Counted from the first letter of the stretch, positions 33,886 through 44,460 are shown. The stretch is DNA of 64,000 nucleotides from Curtobacterium sp. ER1/6 (GCF_001742745.1 NZ_MJAK01000012.1:1-64000); one strand, 5' to 3'. The notes: a model not told the origin generated them from the letters alone. Numbers and translations: made by a program.

Positions 33886-35448
33886 CTAGGCGCGCCCCGC
33901 GGCGGCGCCGTCGTCGATCGTGGGGTCGTCGGCCGCCAGGAGCGGCATCCGCGGCGACCGGCGCTCGAGCGCCCAGAACACGACGAGCCCGAGCCCGCAG
34001 CCGATGAACCAGCTGTAGTTCGACAGCCACGGCAGGACGCCGGTCGCGGGCGGCAGGACCGCGCTGGCGACGGACACGGCCCCGGCGACCAGCAGGGTCC
34101 ACATCGCGTTCGGGTTCCACCCCGCGCGGTACCAGTACCGGGCGGTGGGCTCCTTCGAGTACATGTCGTCGACCGCAACCCGCTGCTTCGCGACGAGGTA
34201 GTAGCCGGCGATCAGGATGCCGAACAGCGGACCGATCAGCGCGCCGAGGATGCCGAGCGTGTACAGGATCGCCTGGTCGTTGCCGTACCAGTTCCACGGC
34301 GTCAGGAGCACCGAACCGACCGCGGCGATCATGCCGCCCGTGCGCCAGCTGATCTTCCGCGGGGCGACGTTCGAGAAGTCGAACGCGGGGCTGATGAAGT
34401 TCGCGACGATGTTGATGCCGACCGTGGCGATGACGAACGTCAGGCCGCCGAGCAGGATCGCGAAGGGCGCGTCGATCGCCTGGACCGTCTCGATCGGGTC
34501 GGTGATGAGCTTGCCGAACACCGGGACGGTGGCGCTGGCGCAGAGCACCGTGAGGACCGAGAAGAACAGGAAGTTGACCGGCAGGCCCCAGAGGTTGCCG
34601 CGCTTGACGGCGGCGAACGACCTGCCGTACCGCGAGAAGTCGCCGAAGTTGAGCATCGGACCGGAGAAGTAGCTGACGACGATCGCGACCGCGGAGAGCA
34701 TCACCGGGATCGAGGCACCGAACGACATCGGCGCACCCGTGTGCAACGTGAGCGAGATGTTGCCGATGCCCGCCCGGGCGACGAGGTAGACCGCGAGCGC
34801 GATCATCACGACGTAGACGGCGGGACCGGCGAAGTCGATGAAGCGGCGGATCGCCTCCATGCCCATCGAGAAGAGCGCCGCCTGCGCGACCCAGAGGATG
34901 CCGTACGAGATCCAACCGAGCGCCGACAGCCCGAGGAACGCGTGGTCGAGGAGCGCGGCCGAGCCGGGCAGGAACTTGAGGAACACGATGTTCAGCGACT
35001 GCGCGGCGAGGAAGGTCTGCACGCCGTACCAGGCCGTCGCGATGAGCCCGCGGATGACGGCGGGGACGTTCGCCCCGATGACGCCGAACACCGCGCGGTT
35101 GATGACGGGGTACGGCACGCCGGTGCGCTGCGACGGCTTCGCCACGAGGTTCGCGAACACCTGGACGACCAGGATGCCGACGACCAGGGCGACGAGCACC
35201 TGCCAGCTGGCGATCCCGAGCGCGAAGAGCGACCCGGCGGTGACGTACCCGCCGACGGAGTGCACGTCGGACATCCAGAAGGCGAAGATGTTGTAGCTCG
35301 TCCAGCGCTGTTCGCGCAGGGGGGCGAGGTCCTCGTTGGTGAGCGACGGGTCGTACCCGGGCTTGACGACGCCGGCGCCGGCAGCGGCCGACGACGTCGT
35401 GCGGGGGGCGTGGGGCGCGGCGACGGGTGTCGCGATCTCTGTGACCAA
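33886..35448 (-). CDS. NCS1 family nucleobase/allantoin permease
   Basis: A 520-residue nucleobase:cation symporter-1 with 12 predicted membrane helices. LTNEDLAPLREQRWTSYNIFAFWMSDVHSVGGYV is the NCS1 opening; FSGPMLNFGDFSRYGRS and NISPAFDFSN-type helices (VANFISPAFDFSN) follow. Given the downstream allantoinase and racemase, allantoin or hydantoin uptake is most likely; cytosine or uracil are alternatives. The start appears to be TTG at 35448 (MVTEIATPVA), with GGAGGA four bases upstream. First gene of the six-gene ureide operon. Confidence 0.9.
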   Translation of the reverse strand: MVTEIATPVAAPHAPRTTSSAAAGAGVVKPGYDPSLTNEDLAPLREQRWTSYNIFAFWMSDVHSVGGYVTAGSLFALGIASWQVLVALVVGILVVQVFANLVAKPSQRTGVPYPVINRAVFGVIGANVPAVIRGLIATAWYGVQTFLAAQSLNIVFLKFLPGSAALLDHAFLGLSALGWISYGILWVAQAALFSMGMEAIRRFIDFAGPAVYVVMIALAVYLVARAGIGNISLTLHTGAPMSFGASIPVMLSAVAIVVSYFSGPMLNFGDFSRYGRSFAAVKRGNLWGLPVNFLFFSVLTVLCASATVPVFGKLITDPIETVQAIDAPFAILLGGLTFVIATVGINIVANFISPAFDFSNVAPRKISWRTGGMIAAVGSVLLTPWNWYGNDQAILYTLGILGALIGPLFGILIAGYYLVAKQRVAVDDMYSKEPTARYWYRAGWNPNAMWTLLVAGAVSVASAVLPPATGVLPWLSNYSWFIGCGLGLVVFWALERRSPRMPLLAADDPTIDDGAAAGRA

Positions 35449-35494
35449 GGCGTCCTCCGTGGGAGTGGGCGGCGGGGGTCCCCGCTCGTGGACG

Positions 35495-35500
35495 ACGCTA
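35495..35500 (-). promoter_or_regulatory. -10 element of ureide operon
   Basis: TAGCGT on the minus strand, 46 bases before the permease TTG start and downstream of the 35562 palindrome. Confidence 0.4.
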
Positions 35501-35561
35501 TGGAGGCTCTTCGCGCTGCCCGTTTCCCTCGTGTAACGGTCGTGTGACGCGCTCCTCGGCC

Positions 35562-35577
35562 CGGAACGATCGTTCCG
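35562..35577. promoter_or_regulatory. perfect 16-bp palindrome, ureide operon operator candidate
   Basis: CGGAACGATCGTTCCG, a perfect dyad between the permease and the VOC gene, matching 31578-31593 in 15 of 16 positions. Recurrence at both likely promoters of the operon argues for a dedicated regulator. Confidence 0.65.
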
Positions 35578-35693
35578 AGCAACCGCGGCCCTGACCTGAA
35601 CGACCGCACAGTCGGGTGCGGGATGCCGCAGGGAATGGCGCACCGGTCCGCACGAGCCGTCCCGGGAGCACTCCGCGGCACGATCATCGACCC

Positions 35694-36248
35694 ATGACCA
35701 GGGGCATCAGGATCGACCACGTCGGCGTCACCGTGCCCGACATCGACGCGGCGACGGCGTTCTTCGCCGCCGCCTTCGACGCCGTCGTGCTCTACGACGT
35801 GCGCCGCACCACCGACGTGCCGAACGACACACCGGAGGCGCACCGCTACCTCGGCATCCCGGACACGATGGCGCAGGGAGCCATCCGCATGCTCGCCCTA
35901 CCCGAGGGCCCGGGACTCGAGCTCTTCGAGTACCGCGGCCCCGACCAGCGCGCCGCTGCGCATCCCTCCGACCTCGGCTGGCAGCACCTCGCGCTGTACG
36001 TCGACGACCTCGACGAGGCCCTCCTGCGGCTCGAGGCCGCGGGCGCCGTCCGCAACAGCGACCCTCGGCCCCTGCGGGGTGAGGAGGCCGGGGAGGGCAA
36101 CCGCTTCGTCTACACCCGGACGCCGTGGGGGTCGACGCTCGAGCTCGTCACCTACCCGACACCGCAGCCGTACCTGCTGCACGCGCCCCGGGCGAAGTGG
36201 GCGCCCTGGCCGGACGTGGACCGGCTCCGGCAGCTGGACCCGGCCTGA
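35694..36248 (+). CDS. VOC (glyoxalase/bleomycin resistance) family protein
   Basis: A 184-residue vicinal-oxygen-chelate protein. Two beta-alpha-beta modules are visible: IDHVGVTVPDIDAATAFF and WQHLALYVDDLDEALLRL, with metal-ligand candidates H in DHVGV, E in LELFEY, H in WQHLAL and E in LELVTYP. The reaction is unknown (isomerase, dioxygenase or lyase are possible). It diverges from the ureide operon and shares the palindrome-bearing promoter region, so it may be part of that regulon. Confidence 0.85.
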   Translation: MTRGIRIDHVGVTVPDIDAATAFFAAAFDAVVLYDVRRTTDVPNDTPEAHRYLGIPDTMAQGAIRMLALPEGPGLELFEYRGPDQRAAAHPSDLGWQHLALYVDDLDEALLRLEAAGAVRNSDPRPLRGEEAGEGNRFVYTRTPWGSTLELVTYPTPQPYLLHAPRAKWAPWPDVDRLRQLDPA

Positions 36249-36360
36249 CGGGCTGACCGGTCCGGCCGGCCGGGAGGCACGGCTCGCGTCCGCCTCGCCG
36301 GTCACCGTGCGTGCCGGGTTGCGCTCGTCCCCTACGCTCGTGCCGACGGAGGGGAACACG

Positions 36361-36660
36361 ATGACGAACCTTGCCGACTGGGAAGCCGAGGGTGCCCGGG
36401 CACGACCCAGCACACCGACGGACCACGTCCGAGCACCGCTCGCGCTCCGTGCGGCGACCTGGATCGGCACCGTCCTGCTCGTCGTCGCCGGCATCGTGCT
36501 GATCAGCACGACGATGGTCACCCAGCAGGCGGAGGAGTCGGCGACACACGAACTGCTGCGCGTCCTGGTCCTGGTCGTGGTCGGCACCGCGATCGCGGTC
36601 GTCGGTGCGGTCACCCTCGTGCTCCGTCTCGTCGCGAGCGCGCTCCGTCCGGGCTCCTGA
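36361..36660 (+). CDS. small two-span membrane protein
   Basis: A 99-residue protein with two hydrophobic helices (about 32-50 and 66-88) separated by TTMVTQQAEESATHELLR. Not recognised. GGAGGGG lies six bases before the ATG and TACGCT at 36333 could be the -10. The N-terminus WEAEGARARPSTPTD is polar and likely cytoplasmic. Confidence 0.7.
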   Translation: MTNLADWEAEGARARPSTPTDHVRAPLALRAATWIGTVLLVVAGIVLISTTMVTQQAEESATHELLRVLVLVVVGTAIAVVGAVTLVLRLVASALRPGS

Positions 36661-36722
36661 CCCGACACGGCAGGTCCCCGGGCTGCGAGGACCACCTGGC
36701 AGCGCTCGACACGAACGGTCCG

Positions 36723-37880
36723 TCACCGCCGGACGGGAGATGCTGCGCCCTCGTAGCGACGGAGGTCGAGTCCCTTGGCCGGCAGGTCGAGGAGCCGCAT
36801 GAGGGGCGACGCGATCGACGCGGCGCGGAAGAACAGGTTCCGGAGACGGATCCCCCGCATCGTCCTCGGCGCCAGGAGCGCGCCGGCGTTCACATTGTGG
36901 GACGCGGCCGTGTACGGCCGGTAACGGGCCTCGTACTCCGCCAGGGCCGTCGCGACGTCTCCGTCCGCCAGACGCAGCTCGCCGGCCAGCACGTACGCGG
37001 CGACCAGGGCGAGGCCCGTGCCGTACCCGCTCAGGGCGTTCCCCCACGCGGAGTCGCCGAGCAGGACCACGCGCCCTCGGCTCCAGCGGTCCACGGTCAC
37101 CCGGCTGATGGAGTCGGTGTAGAACGACCTCGCGTCGGCGAACCGGTCGACGATCTCCGGGATGCGCCACCGCCCCTCCCGCAGTGCGCCCGCGATCTGG
37201 CGCTTCTGCTCGTCGACGTCGTCACGGGCGCCCGGGAAACGGTCTGCGGCGACGACGATGAAGGTGGGGGCCTTCGACCCGCCGAGCATGACCGTCATCC
37301 CGGGCTGGCTGTACACGACGTCGTCGTCGCCCAGGTCCAGGTCCGCCAGCACGTAGTGGTGTCCGCGGTGCTCGACGAACTGCTCCTCCGGGCCCCAGAC
37401 GAGACGGCGCACCCCGGAGTGCACGCCGTCGGCACCGACGACCAGGTCGAAGCGCTCCACCGATCCGCTCCGGAACGTCACCGTGACGCCCTCGCCGTCG
37501 TCGACCATGCGCGAGATGCGGTCCCCGAACCGGTAGTCGACGTCGTCCTTCGTCCGCTCGTACAGGACGGTCGCGATCGTGTCCCGGGGGACGTTGAGCT
37601 CGCCGGAGCCGAATCCACCGGGCGCGACCCCGATCGTGCGACCGTGCTCGTCGACGATCGCGGCGTCCTCGTCGCGGATGTCGTACTGACGGAGCTCGTC
37701 GAGGATCCCCATCTCCCGGAGGACCTGCATGTGGGTCGCGCCCTTGAAGTCGACCGCCTGTCCACCGGGTCGGATGCCGTCGTTCTTCTCGACGACGGTC
37801 ACGTCGTGGCCGGAGCGGTGCAGCCAGAAGGCGAGGGCGGGACCGGCGATGCTGGCGCCGGAGATCAGGATGCGGGTCAT
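36723..37880 (-). CDS. FAD-dependent monooxygenase (PHBH/TetX-like)
   Basis: A 385-residue flavoprotein hydroxylase of the UbiH/PHBH class. The FAD-binding dyad is ISGASIAGPALAFWLHRSGHDVTVVEK, the middle motif is VVGADGVHSGVRRL, and the second FAD motif is GRVVLLGDSAWGNALSGYGTGLAL. Substrates range from phenols to tetracyclines; none can be fixed here. The ATG at 37880 follows AGGAGT. The 177 bases upstream to the VIT1 gene contain no CDS. Confidence 0.9.
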   Translation of the reverse strand: MTRILISGASIAGPALAFWLHRSGHDVTVVEKNDGIRPGGQAVDFKGATHMQVLREMGILDELRQYDIRDEDAAIVDEHGRTIGVAPGGFGSGELNVPRDTIATVLYERTKDDVDYRFGDRISRMVDDGEGVTVTFRSGSVERFDLVVGADGVHSGVRRLVWGPEEQFVEHRGHHYVLADLDLGDDDVVYSQPGMTVMLGGSKAPTFIVVAADRFPGARDDVDEQKRQIAGALREGRWRIPEIVDRFADARSFYTDSISRVTVDRWSRGRVVLLGDSAWGNALSGYGTGLALVAAYVLAGELRLADGDVATALAEYEARYRPYTAASHNVNAGALLAPRTMRGIRLRNLFFRAASIASPLMRLLDLPAKGLDLRRYEGAASPVRR

Positions 37881-38057
37881 GGGGACTCCTCGTGTCGGTG
37901 GGACCACCATCCGCCCGACCACTCACACCCTGCTGACGCGGTACTGACACCGGTGGCGTCCGCGGCGCCAGGCGTCACGGGGATCCGCGCGCTCCGCCGC
38001 GCCTCCTCCGGGAGCACGGTCAGGACTCGTCGTCCGAGATCTGCCGCACCCGAGCCC

Positions 38058-38780
38058 TCACAGCGCGTGCGTCCCGAGCAGCGCCCCCGCGACGTACGTC
38101 GCCGCGAGCGCGAGCGCCCCGCCCACCACGACCCGCAACGCCGCACGCCCCCGCCGGGCACCGCCGAGCACGGCACCGGTGGTCCCGGTGAGCGCGAGCG
38201 CGACGAGCGACGCCGTCACCGTCACCGGCACCCGCGCGGCTTCCGGGGCGAACAGCATCGCGAGGAACGGCAGCAGCGCCCCGACCGTGAACGTCGCGGC
38301 GGAGACCCAGGCCGCACGCCACGGGCTCACGACCTCGTCCTCGGCGTCCCGCAGGGCGGCCTCGGCCCGGCGACGGCGGACCTCCGGTCGCGCGAGCTCC
38401 CGGGCGACCGCCACCGCCACCGACTCCTCGACCCCGAGCGACCGGTAGTGCGCGGCGAGCGCGGGGGCGTCCTCGGCGTCGGCCTCGAGCTTCGCCTGCT
38501 CCGCGGCCTGCCCGGTGCGCTGAGCGTCACGCGCACCGCTCACCGAGATGTACTCGCCGAGCGCCATCGAGATCGCACCGCCGACGAGCGCCGCCGTCCC
38601 CGCGGCCACCACCGGCCCCGTGCCCGCTCCCGCGCCGGCGACGCCGACGAGCACGGCCGCCACGGAGACGATGCCGTCGTTCGCGCCGAGCAGTCCGGCG
38701 CGGAGCCAGTTGAGTCGCGCGGCGCTGGCGGCGTCGTCGTGCTCCGAGACGGGGAGCGAGAGGTCCGATGCGGTTGACAT
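38058..38780 (-). CDS. VIT1/CCC1 family iron/manganese transporter
   Basis: A 240-residue transporter with about five membrane helices. LLGANDGIVSVAAVLVGVAGA and ISMALGEYISVSGARDAQR are the family signatures; the cytoplasmic acidic/charged metal-binding loop is residues about 95-150. Family members move Fe2+ or Mn2+ out of the cytoplasm. DtxR-like palindromes lie 40-90 bases upstream, consistent with metal-dependent control. Confidence 0.9.
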   Translation of the reverse strand: MSTASDLSLPVSEHDDAASAARLNWLRAGLLGANDGIVSVAAVLVGVAGAGAGTGPVVAAGTAALVGGAISMALGEYISVSGARDAQRTGQAAEQAKLEADAEDAPALAAHYRSLGVEESVAVAVARELARPEVRRRRAEAALRDAEDEVVSPWRAAWVSAATFTVGALLPFLAMLFAPEAARVPVTVTASLVALALTGTTGAVLGGARRGRAALRVVVGGALALAATYVAGALLGTHAL

Positions 38781-38819
38781 GGGGGCAATCGAACCACGCT
38801 CATGCGCCGCGCGCCAGCA

Positions 38820-38839
38820 AGGTGAGGCATGCCTGACCT
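38820..38839. promoter_or_regulatory. DtxR/MntR-like palindrome 1
   Basis: AGGTGAGGCATGCCTGACCT, a dyad with one mismatch. The AGGT...ACCT ends and internal AGGC/GCCT resemble actinobacterial DtxR-family boxes, with different spacing from the classic 19-mer. Upstream of the VIT1 gene. Confidence 0.5.
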
Positions 38840-38848
38840 GGGGTTTCC

Positions 38849-38868
38849 TGGTGAGGACAGCCTCACCT
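38849..38868. promoter_or_regulatory. DtxR/MntR-like palindrome 2
   Basis: TGGTGAGGACAGCCTCACCT; half-sites GGTGAGG and CCTCACC. Ten bases from palindrome 1 and abutting the stop codon of the upstream GNAT gene. Confidence 0.45.
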
Positions 38869-39365
38869 CACCGGTCCGCGCCGGTCCTCCAGACCCGGGT
38901 CGGTCGACCGCTCAGGGCGTGGGGGAAGGAGTCGCCGACGGGCCGGAACCCAGCGCTGGCGTAGAGCGCCAGTGCCGGCGCGTTGTCGTCGAGCGCGTGC
39001 AGCTCGCAGTGCGCGTGCCAGGCCTCGGCCGCGGCCGCCACCGCTGCGGCGAGCAGCCGGCGGCCCAGCCCGTGCCCCTGCGCGGTCGGCGCGACCGCGA
39101 GCAGGCTGAGGTACGCGGCGTCGCTCGGGGTGCCACCGCTGCCGGGGGCCGTGACCAGGGCGAAGCCGACCGGTGCTCCGGCGGGGTCGTCCGCCACCAC
39201 GAGGGCGACACGGTCGGCGGCGAACTTCGTCCGGGCGCGCTCGCGGACCGCCGGCGAGGCAGGCAGACCGTCGCGGTCGGCCACGGCCGCGACCCACAGG
39301 TCGACGCAGGCCGCGTCCGCGTCCGCCCCGGTCGCGGTGCGCACGACGAAGGTGGTCCCGATCAC
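38868..39365 (-). CDS. GNAT family N-acetyltransferase
   Basis: A 165-residue single-domain acetyltransferase: YLSLLAVAPTAQGHGLGRRLLAAAVAAA is the acetyl-CoA binding region (QGHGLGRRLL) and LHALDDNAPALALYASAGFRPVG the closing strand-helix. Substrate unknown. TAGGGT, six bases, GTG at 39365 supports a leaderless start. Confidence 0.9.
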   Translation of the reverse strand: MIGTTFVVRTATGADADAACVDLWVAAVADRDGLPASPAVRERARTKFAADRVALVVADDPAGAPVGFALVTAPGSGGTPSDAAYLSLLAVAPTAQGHGLGRRLLAAAVAAAAEAWHAHCELHALDDNAPALALYASAGFRPVGDSFPHALSGRPTRVWRTGADR

Positions 39366-39371
39366 CGGACC

Positions 39372-39377
39372 ACCCTA
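39372..39377 (-). promoter_or_regulatory. -10 element, leaderless GNAT promoter
   Basis: TAGGGT, six bases before the GTG at 39365 on the minus strand. Confidence 0.5.
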
Positions 39378-39400
39378 CGTCGCACCGTGACCGTCGACGC

Positions 39401-40804
39401 TCAGACCGCCGCGCGGACTCCCGTGCGGTACTGCGCCGCACGGTGCTCCTCGGGGAGCCGGTCTCCGCGGCCGAACAGCTTCTGGCGGAGGGACCCCGCC
39501 ACGTACTCCTCCGGGTACGCCCCGCGGGCACGGAGCTCGGGGACGACGAACTCGATGACGTCCTCCCACGTGCCGGGGGTCACGGCGTACGCCAGGTTGA
39601 ACCCGTCGACGTCGGTCTGCTCCTGGATGTCGATCAACCGCTGGGCGATGGTCGCTCCCGACCCGACGGCCACCGGCCCGAGCCCGCCGATCGCGGTGTG
39701 CTCGGCGATGTCCCGGACCGTCCAGTTCGCCCCGTCCTCCCCCGTCGCCGCGGACAGGTTCGCGGCCGTCGACTGGATCGCGTTCGACTCGATGTTGCCG
39801 AGCGGCTCGTCGAGGTCGTACTGCGACAGGTCGACGCCCATCCACCCCGAGTTGAGCACGAGCGCGCCCTCGGCAGACGCGTACGACAGGTAGTCGCGGT
39901 ACTTCGCCTGCGCGGCCTCGTCGGTCTCGTCGGTGATGACGGTCAGCAGCGTGTAGACCTTCGCCGCGTACCGGTCGCGGCCGGCGGCCTCGAGGGCGTC
40001 GCGGATCTTCCCCACCGTGGCCGCGAGCTGCGGGATCGTCGGCGCACCGACGAAGACGGCCTCGGCGTTCTCCGCAGCGAAACGGATCCCGCGGGGCGAT
40101 GCGCCCGCCTGGTAGACGACGGGGCTCCGCTGCACGGACGGCTCCGACAGGTGGATGCCGGGCACGTCGAAGTGCGCGCCGTGGTGCTCGATCGGGTGGA
40201 CCTTCGCGGGGTCGGTGAAGACGCCCGTCTCGCGGTCCTCGACGACGGCGTCGTCCTCCCACGACCCCTCCCACAGCTTGTAGAGCACCTCGAGGTACTC
40301 GTCGGCCACGTCGTAGCGGTCGTCGTGGCTCAGCTGGTCGGTGTGGCCCATGTTCCGGGCGGCACTCGGCAGGTACCCGGTGACGACGTTCCAGCCGATG
40401 CGGCCCTTCGTCAGGTGGTCGAGCGTCGACATGCGCCGCGCGAACGGATAGGGGTGCTCGTACGCGGTCCCCGCAGTGATGCCGAAGCCGAGGTGCTCGG
40501 TCACCGCTGCCATCGCCGAGACGAGCAGGATCGGGTCGTTCACCGGCACCTGCGACCCGGTGCGCAGGGCAGCCTCGTTCGTGCCGCCGTACACGTCGTA
40601 CGTCCCGAGGACGTCGGCGATGAAGATGCCGTCGAAGTGCCCGCGTTCGAGCAGCTGCGCCAGGTCCGTCCAGTACGACAGGTCGTTGTAGTGCCGCGAG
40701 CGGTCGCGGGGGTGCCGCCACAGTCCGGAGGACTGGTGCGCGACGCAGTTCATGTCGAACGCGTTGAAGCGGATCTGCCGGGGCTCGTTCGTCGTGTCCG
40801 TCAC
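39401..40804 (-). CDS. LLM class flavin-dependent monooxygenase (NtaA/SnaA/DszA type)
   Basis: A 467-residue two-component-type FMNH2-dependent monooxygenase. RFNAFDMNCVAHQSSGLWRHPRDRS, FDGIFIADVLGTYDVYGG, GRIGWNVVTGYLPSAARNMG and the product loop YQAGASPRGIRFAAENAEAVF match the nitrilotriacetate/dibenzothiophene monooxygenase group. It needs a flavin reductase, which is not adjacent. Sulfur or amine source scavenging is typical. Start GTG at 40804, seven bases after TAGCGT. Confidence 0.9.
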   Translation of the reverse strand: MTDTTNEPRQIRFNAFDMNCVAHQSSGLWRHPRDRSRHYNDLSYWTDLAQLLERGHFDGIFIADVLGTYDVYGGTNEAALRTGSQVPVNDPILLVSAMAAVTEHLGFGITAGTAYEHPYPFARRMSTLDHLTKGRIGWNVVTGYLPSAARNMGHTDQLSHDDRYDVADEYLEVLYKLWEGSWEDDAVVEDRETGVFTDPAKVHPIEHHGAHFDVPGIHLSEPSVQRSPVVYQAGASPRGIRFAAENAEAVFVGAPTIPQLAATVGKIRDALEAAGRDRYAAKVYTLLTVITDETDEAAQAKYRDYLSYASAEGALVLNSGWMGVDLSQYDLDEPLGNIESNAIQSTAANLSAATGEDGANWTVRDIAEHTAIGGLGPVAVGSGATIAQRLIDIQEQTDVDGFNLAYAVTPGTWEDVIEFVVPELRARGAYPEEYVAGSLRQKLFGRGDRLPEEHRAAQYRTGVRAAV

Positions 40805-40811
40805 GGCGGTG

Positions 40812-40817
40812 ACGCTA
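40812..40817 (-). promoter_or_regulatory. -10 element of LLM monooxygenase, leaderless
   Basis: TAGCGT, seven bases, GTG at 40804 (minus). The 16-base module matches the one before coaBC at 15 positions. Confidence 0.5.
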
Positions 40818-40940
40818 CGTGCGTCCGGCGCGTCCGTCACGCCTCGTGACGCTCCGTGACACGGCCGGGAGGCCCGCCCCGGCTCCGCCCCGCCACGCAC
40901 GTCCGGCGCTGGTCGCCGTCACTTCCGCCAGGATCGAGTC

Positions 40941-41912
40941 GTGCAGCGCACCACCACCATCACCCGCGCCACCCTCGCGGGCGTCGCCGTCGGGACCGCC
41001 GCCGCGGTCCTCCTGTGGAGTCTCGTGGCGGTGGTGACCACGACGTCCGACCAGGGCACGGCGGCCGGCTTCGCCGCGGCATCGCTCGCGGTCACGCCCG
41101 CGCTCGTCCTCGGCGGCGCGGTGCTCGGCCTCGCCGTGGGGCTGGCGCTCGCCCTGGTCGCTCCGGCCCTCCGGCGCGGCGGCGCGCCTCGTGCGGCCGC
41201 GATCGTCGTGGTCGGTCTGCTCGCGTTCGTCGTCTGGGGCACCGCCACCGTGCAGCTCGTGTCGAAGGAGGTCGTCGTCGTGGGCGCCGGGGTCTCCACG
41301 GACGCCGTGCAGCTCGTCGCCGCGGTGTTCGGCGCGGTCGCGGGCGCCGGTGTGACGGTCGTCACCGCACGCGGCCGGTTCCCGCTGCCCGCCGCCCGGG
41401 TCGGACGGACCGTCCTGCTCTGGACCGTCGTCGGCGCGCTCGCGGGGGTGTCGGCATGGGCGGCGCGCCGATCGGGCGTGCCGCTGCTGTCGGGGTTGCC
41501 CGCCGAGACGGCGTTCGTCGGCTCGGGCTTCGGGGACTCCGACGTCCCGATCACCCTCGAGTGGGTCTGGGCCGTCCTCACCGGAGCGTTCGCCGGCGCC
41601 GTGGTCGGCGTGGTGCGCGTGCTGACCGCTCGGCGCTGGGCCGCGGTCGTCGCGGCCGCGCTGGCGGCCGCGGTCGCCGCCTTCGTCGCCGCGCGCACCG
41701 GACTGCTCTTCCCGTCCCTCGGCGAGCGCCCGTTCGACCTGACGTACCCGTTCGTCGACGGCTGGGCGACGCCGGTCGTCCGTCAGCCGCTCGGCGCCGT
41801 CCTCGCGACGGTCACCCTGTGTGCGGCTGCCGCAGCGGTCGTCGCCGGAGCCCTGACGCTGACGGCGGCGAGGCTGTGCGACCGGCGGCGCCGCGCTTCC
41901 CGGCCGATCTGA
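40941..41912 (+). CDS. polytopic membrane protein of unknown function
   Basis: A 323-residue protein with about eight hydrophobic helices and short loops, rich in Ala and Val. I do not recognise the family. Polar loops include QLVSKEVVVVGAGVSTDAV and RTGLLFPSLGERPFDLTYPF. CAGGAT, six bases, GTG suggests a leaderless start. It converges on a small membrane-protein gene with 14 bases between stops. Confidence 0.72.
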   Translation: MQRTTTITRATLAGVAVGTAAAVLLWSLVAVVTTTSDQGTAAGFAAASLAVTPALVLGGAVLGLAVGLALALVAPALRRGGAPRAAAIVVVGLLAFVVWGTATVQLVSKEVVVVGAGVSTDAVQLVAAVFGAVAGAGVTVVTARGRFPLPAARVGRTVLLWTVVGALAGVSAWAARRSGVPLLSGLPAETAFVGSGFGDSDVPITLEWVWAVLTGAFAGAVVGVVRVLTARRWAAVVAAALAAAVAAFVAARTGLLFPSLGERPFDLTYPFVDGWATPVVRQPLGAVLATVTLCAAAAAVVAGALTLTAARLCDRRRRASRPI

Positions 41913-41926
41913 CGCGAGCGGCGGGC

Positions 41927-42333
41927 TCAGCCGCCGGACTCGGCGCAGCTGTCGGTGCCGCTCCAGCAGGCGGGTGTGTCGTTGCTGAGGCTCGGGATGT
42001 CCGCCCACCGTCCCTGCGGTACCGCGAGCACGTACGCGGCGACGAGCACGATCGGCACCATCGTGAGCGCGACGAACGCTGGCCAGCGGACGCCGCTGCG
42101 CACCGCTGACACCACGGCGACGACGACCAGGACGGGCGTGGCGACCAGCAGCAGCTCGTAGGTCCGGACGTGGGCCGGGGTCTCGTCGGGGCCGTACAGG
42201 GTCCACGTCCCCACCACGTTCAGCAGCATGACGACCGGGACGGCACACGTGAGCAGCGCGGCCACGACGGCGGTCCGGCCGGAGCGCCGTCGGTCCCGCG
42301 CGGCGTCCGCCGCGACCTGGTCCCCCGTGCCCG

Positions 42334-42337
<4 letters not shown>
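41927..42337 (-). CDS. small membrane protein downstream of sufU
   Basis: A 136-residue protein with three hydrophobic helices (about 22-45, 62-80, 88-110) and a C-terminal extracytoplasmic tail with two cysteines (TPACWSGTDSCAESGG), which may form a disulfide. Not recognised. Its GTG start overlaps the sufU stop (GTGA), so it is translated with the SUF genes. Confidence 0.7.
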
Positions 42338-44138
<1,801 letters not shown>

Positions 44139-44351
44139 CTACTCGTTGCCGATGCGCTTGTCGGCCTGCTCGCGGGCGCCGTCGATCTTGTCGTCGTACT
44201 TGCCGCCGGTGGCCTTCTTGACCGCGTCGGCAACGCCTCCGAGGATCTTGTCGCTGACGCCCTCGGCCTTCTCGCTCTTCAGGGCGTCCTGGACCTTGCC
44301 GTCCTTCAGGAACTCCTGCGCCTTCTTCGTGATGTCGTCGAACCCTGCCAC
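44139..44351 (-). CDS. MT0933-like antitoxin-family protein
   Basis: A 70-residue, highly charged helical protein: MAGFDDITKKAQEFLKDGKVQDAL, then KILGGVADAVKKATGGKYDDKIDGARE. This matches the MT0933/Rv0909 antitoxin-type family, also seen as abundant stress proteins. No toxin-like gene is adjacent, so an antitoxin role is doubtful. AGGAG precedes the GTG start. Confidence 0.82.
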   Translation of the reverse strand: MAGFDDITKKAQEFLKDGKVQDALKSEKAEGVSDKILGGVADAVKKATGGKYDDKIDGAREQADKRIGNE

Positions 44352-44460
44352 GGGATGCTCCTCAACTCGTGCGGGGCCCGCTGCCCCGACCTGCCGTCGA
44401 TGCTAGGCGCGGTCCACGCCGGTGTCCGGACCGGGGTCGGGACACGGGAGTCGGGCGAGC

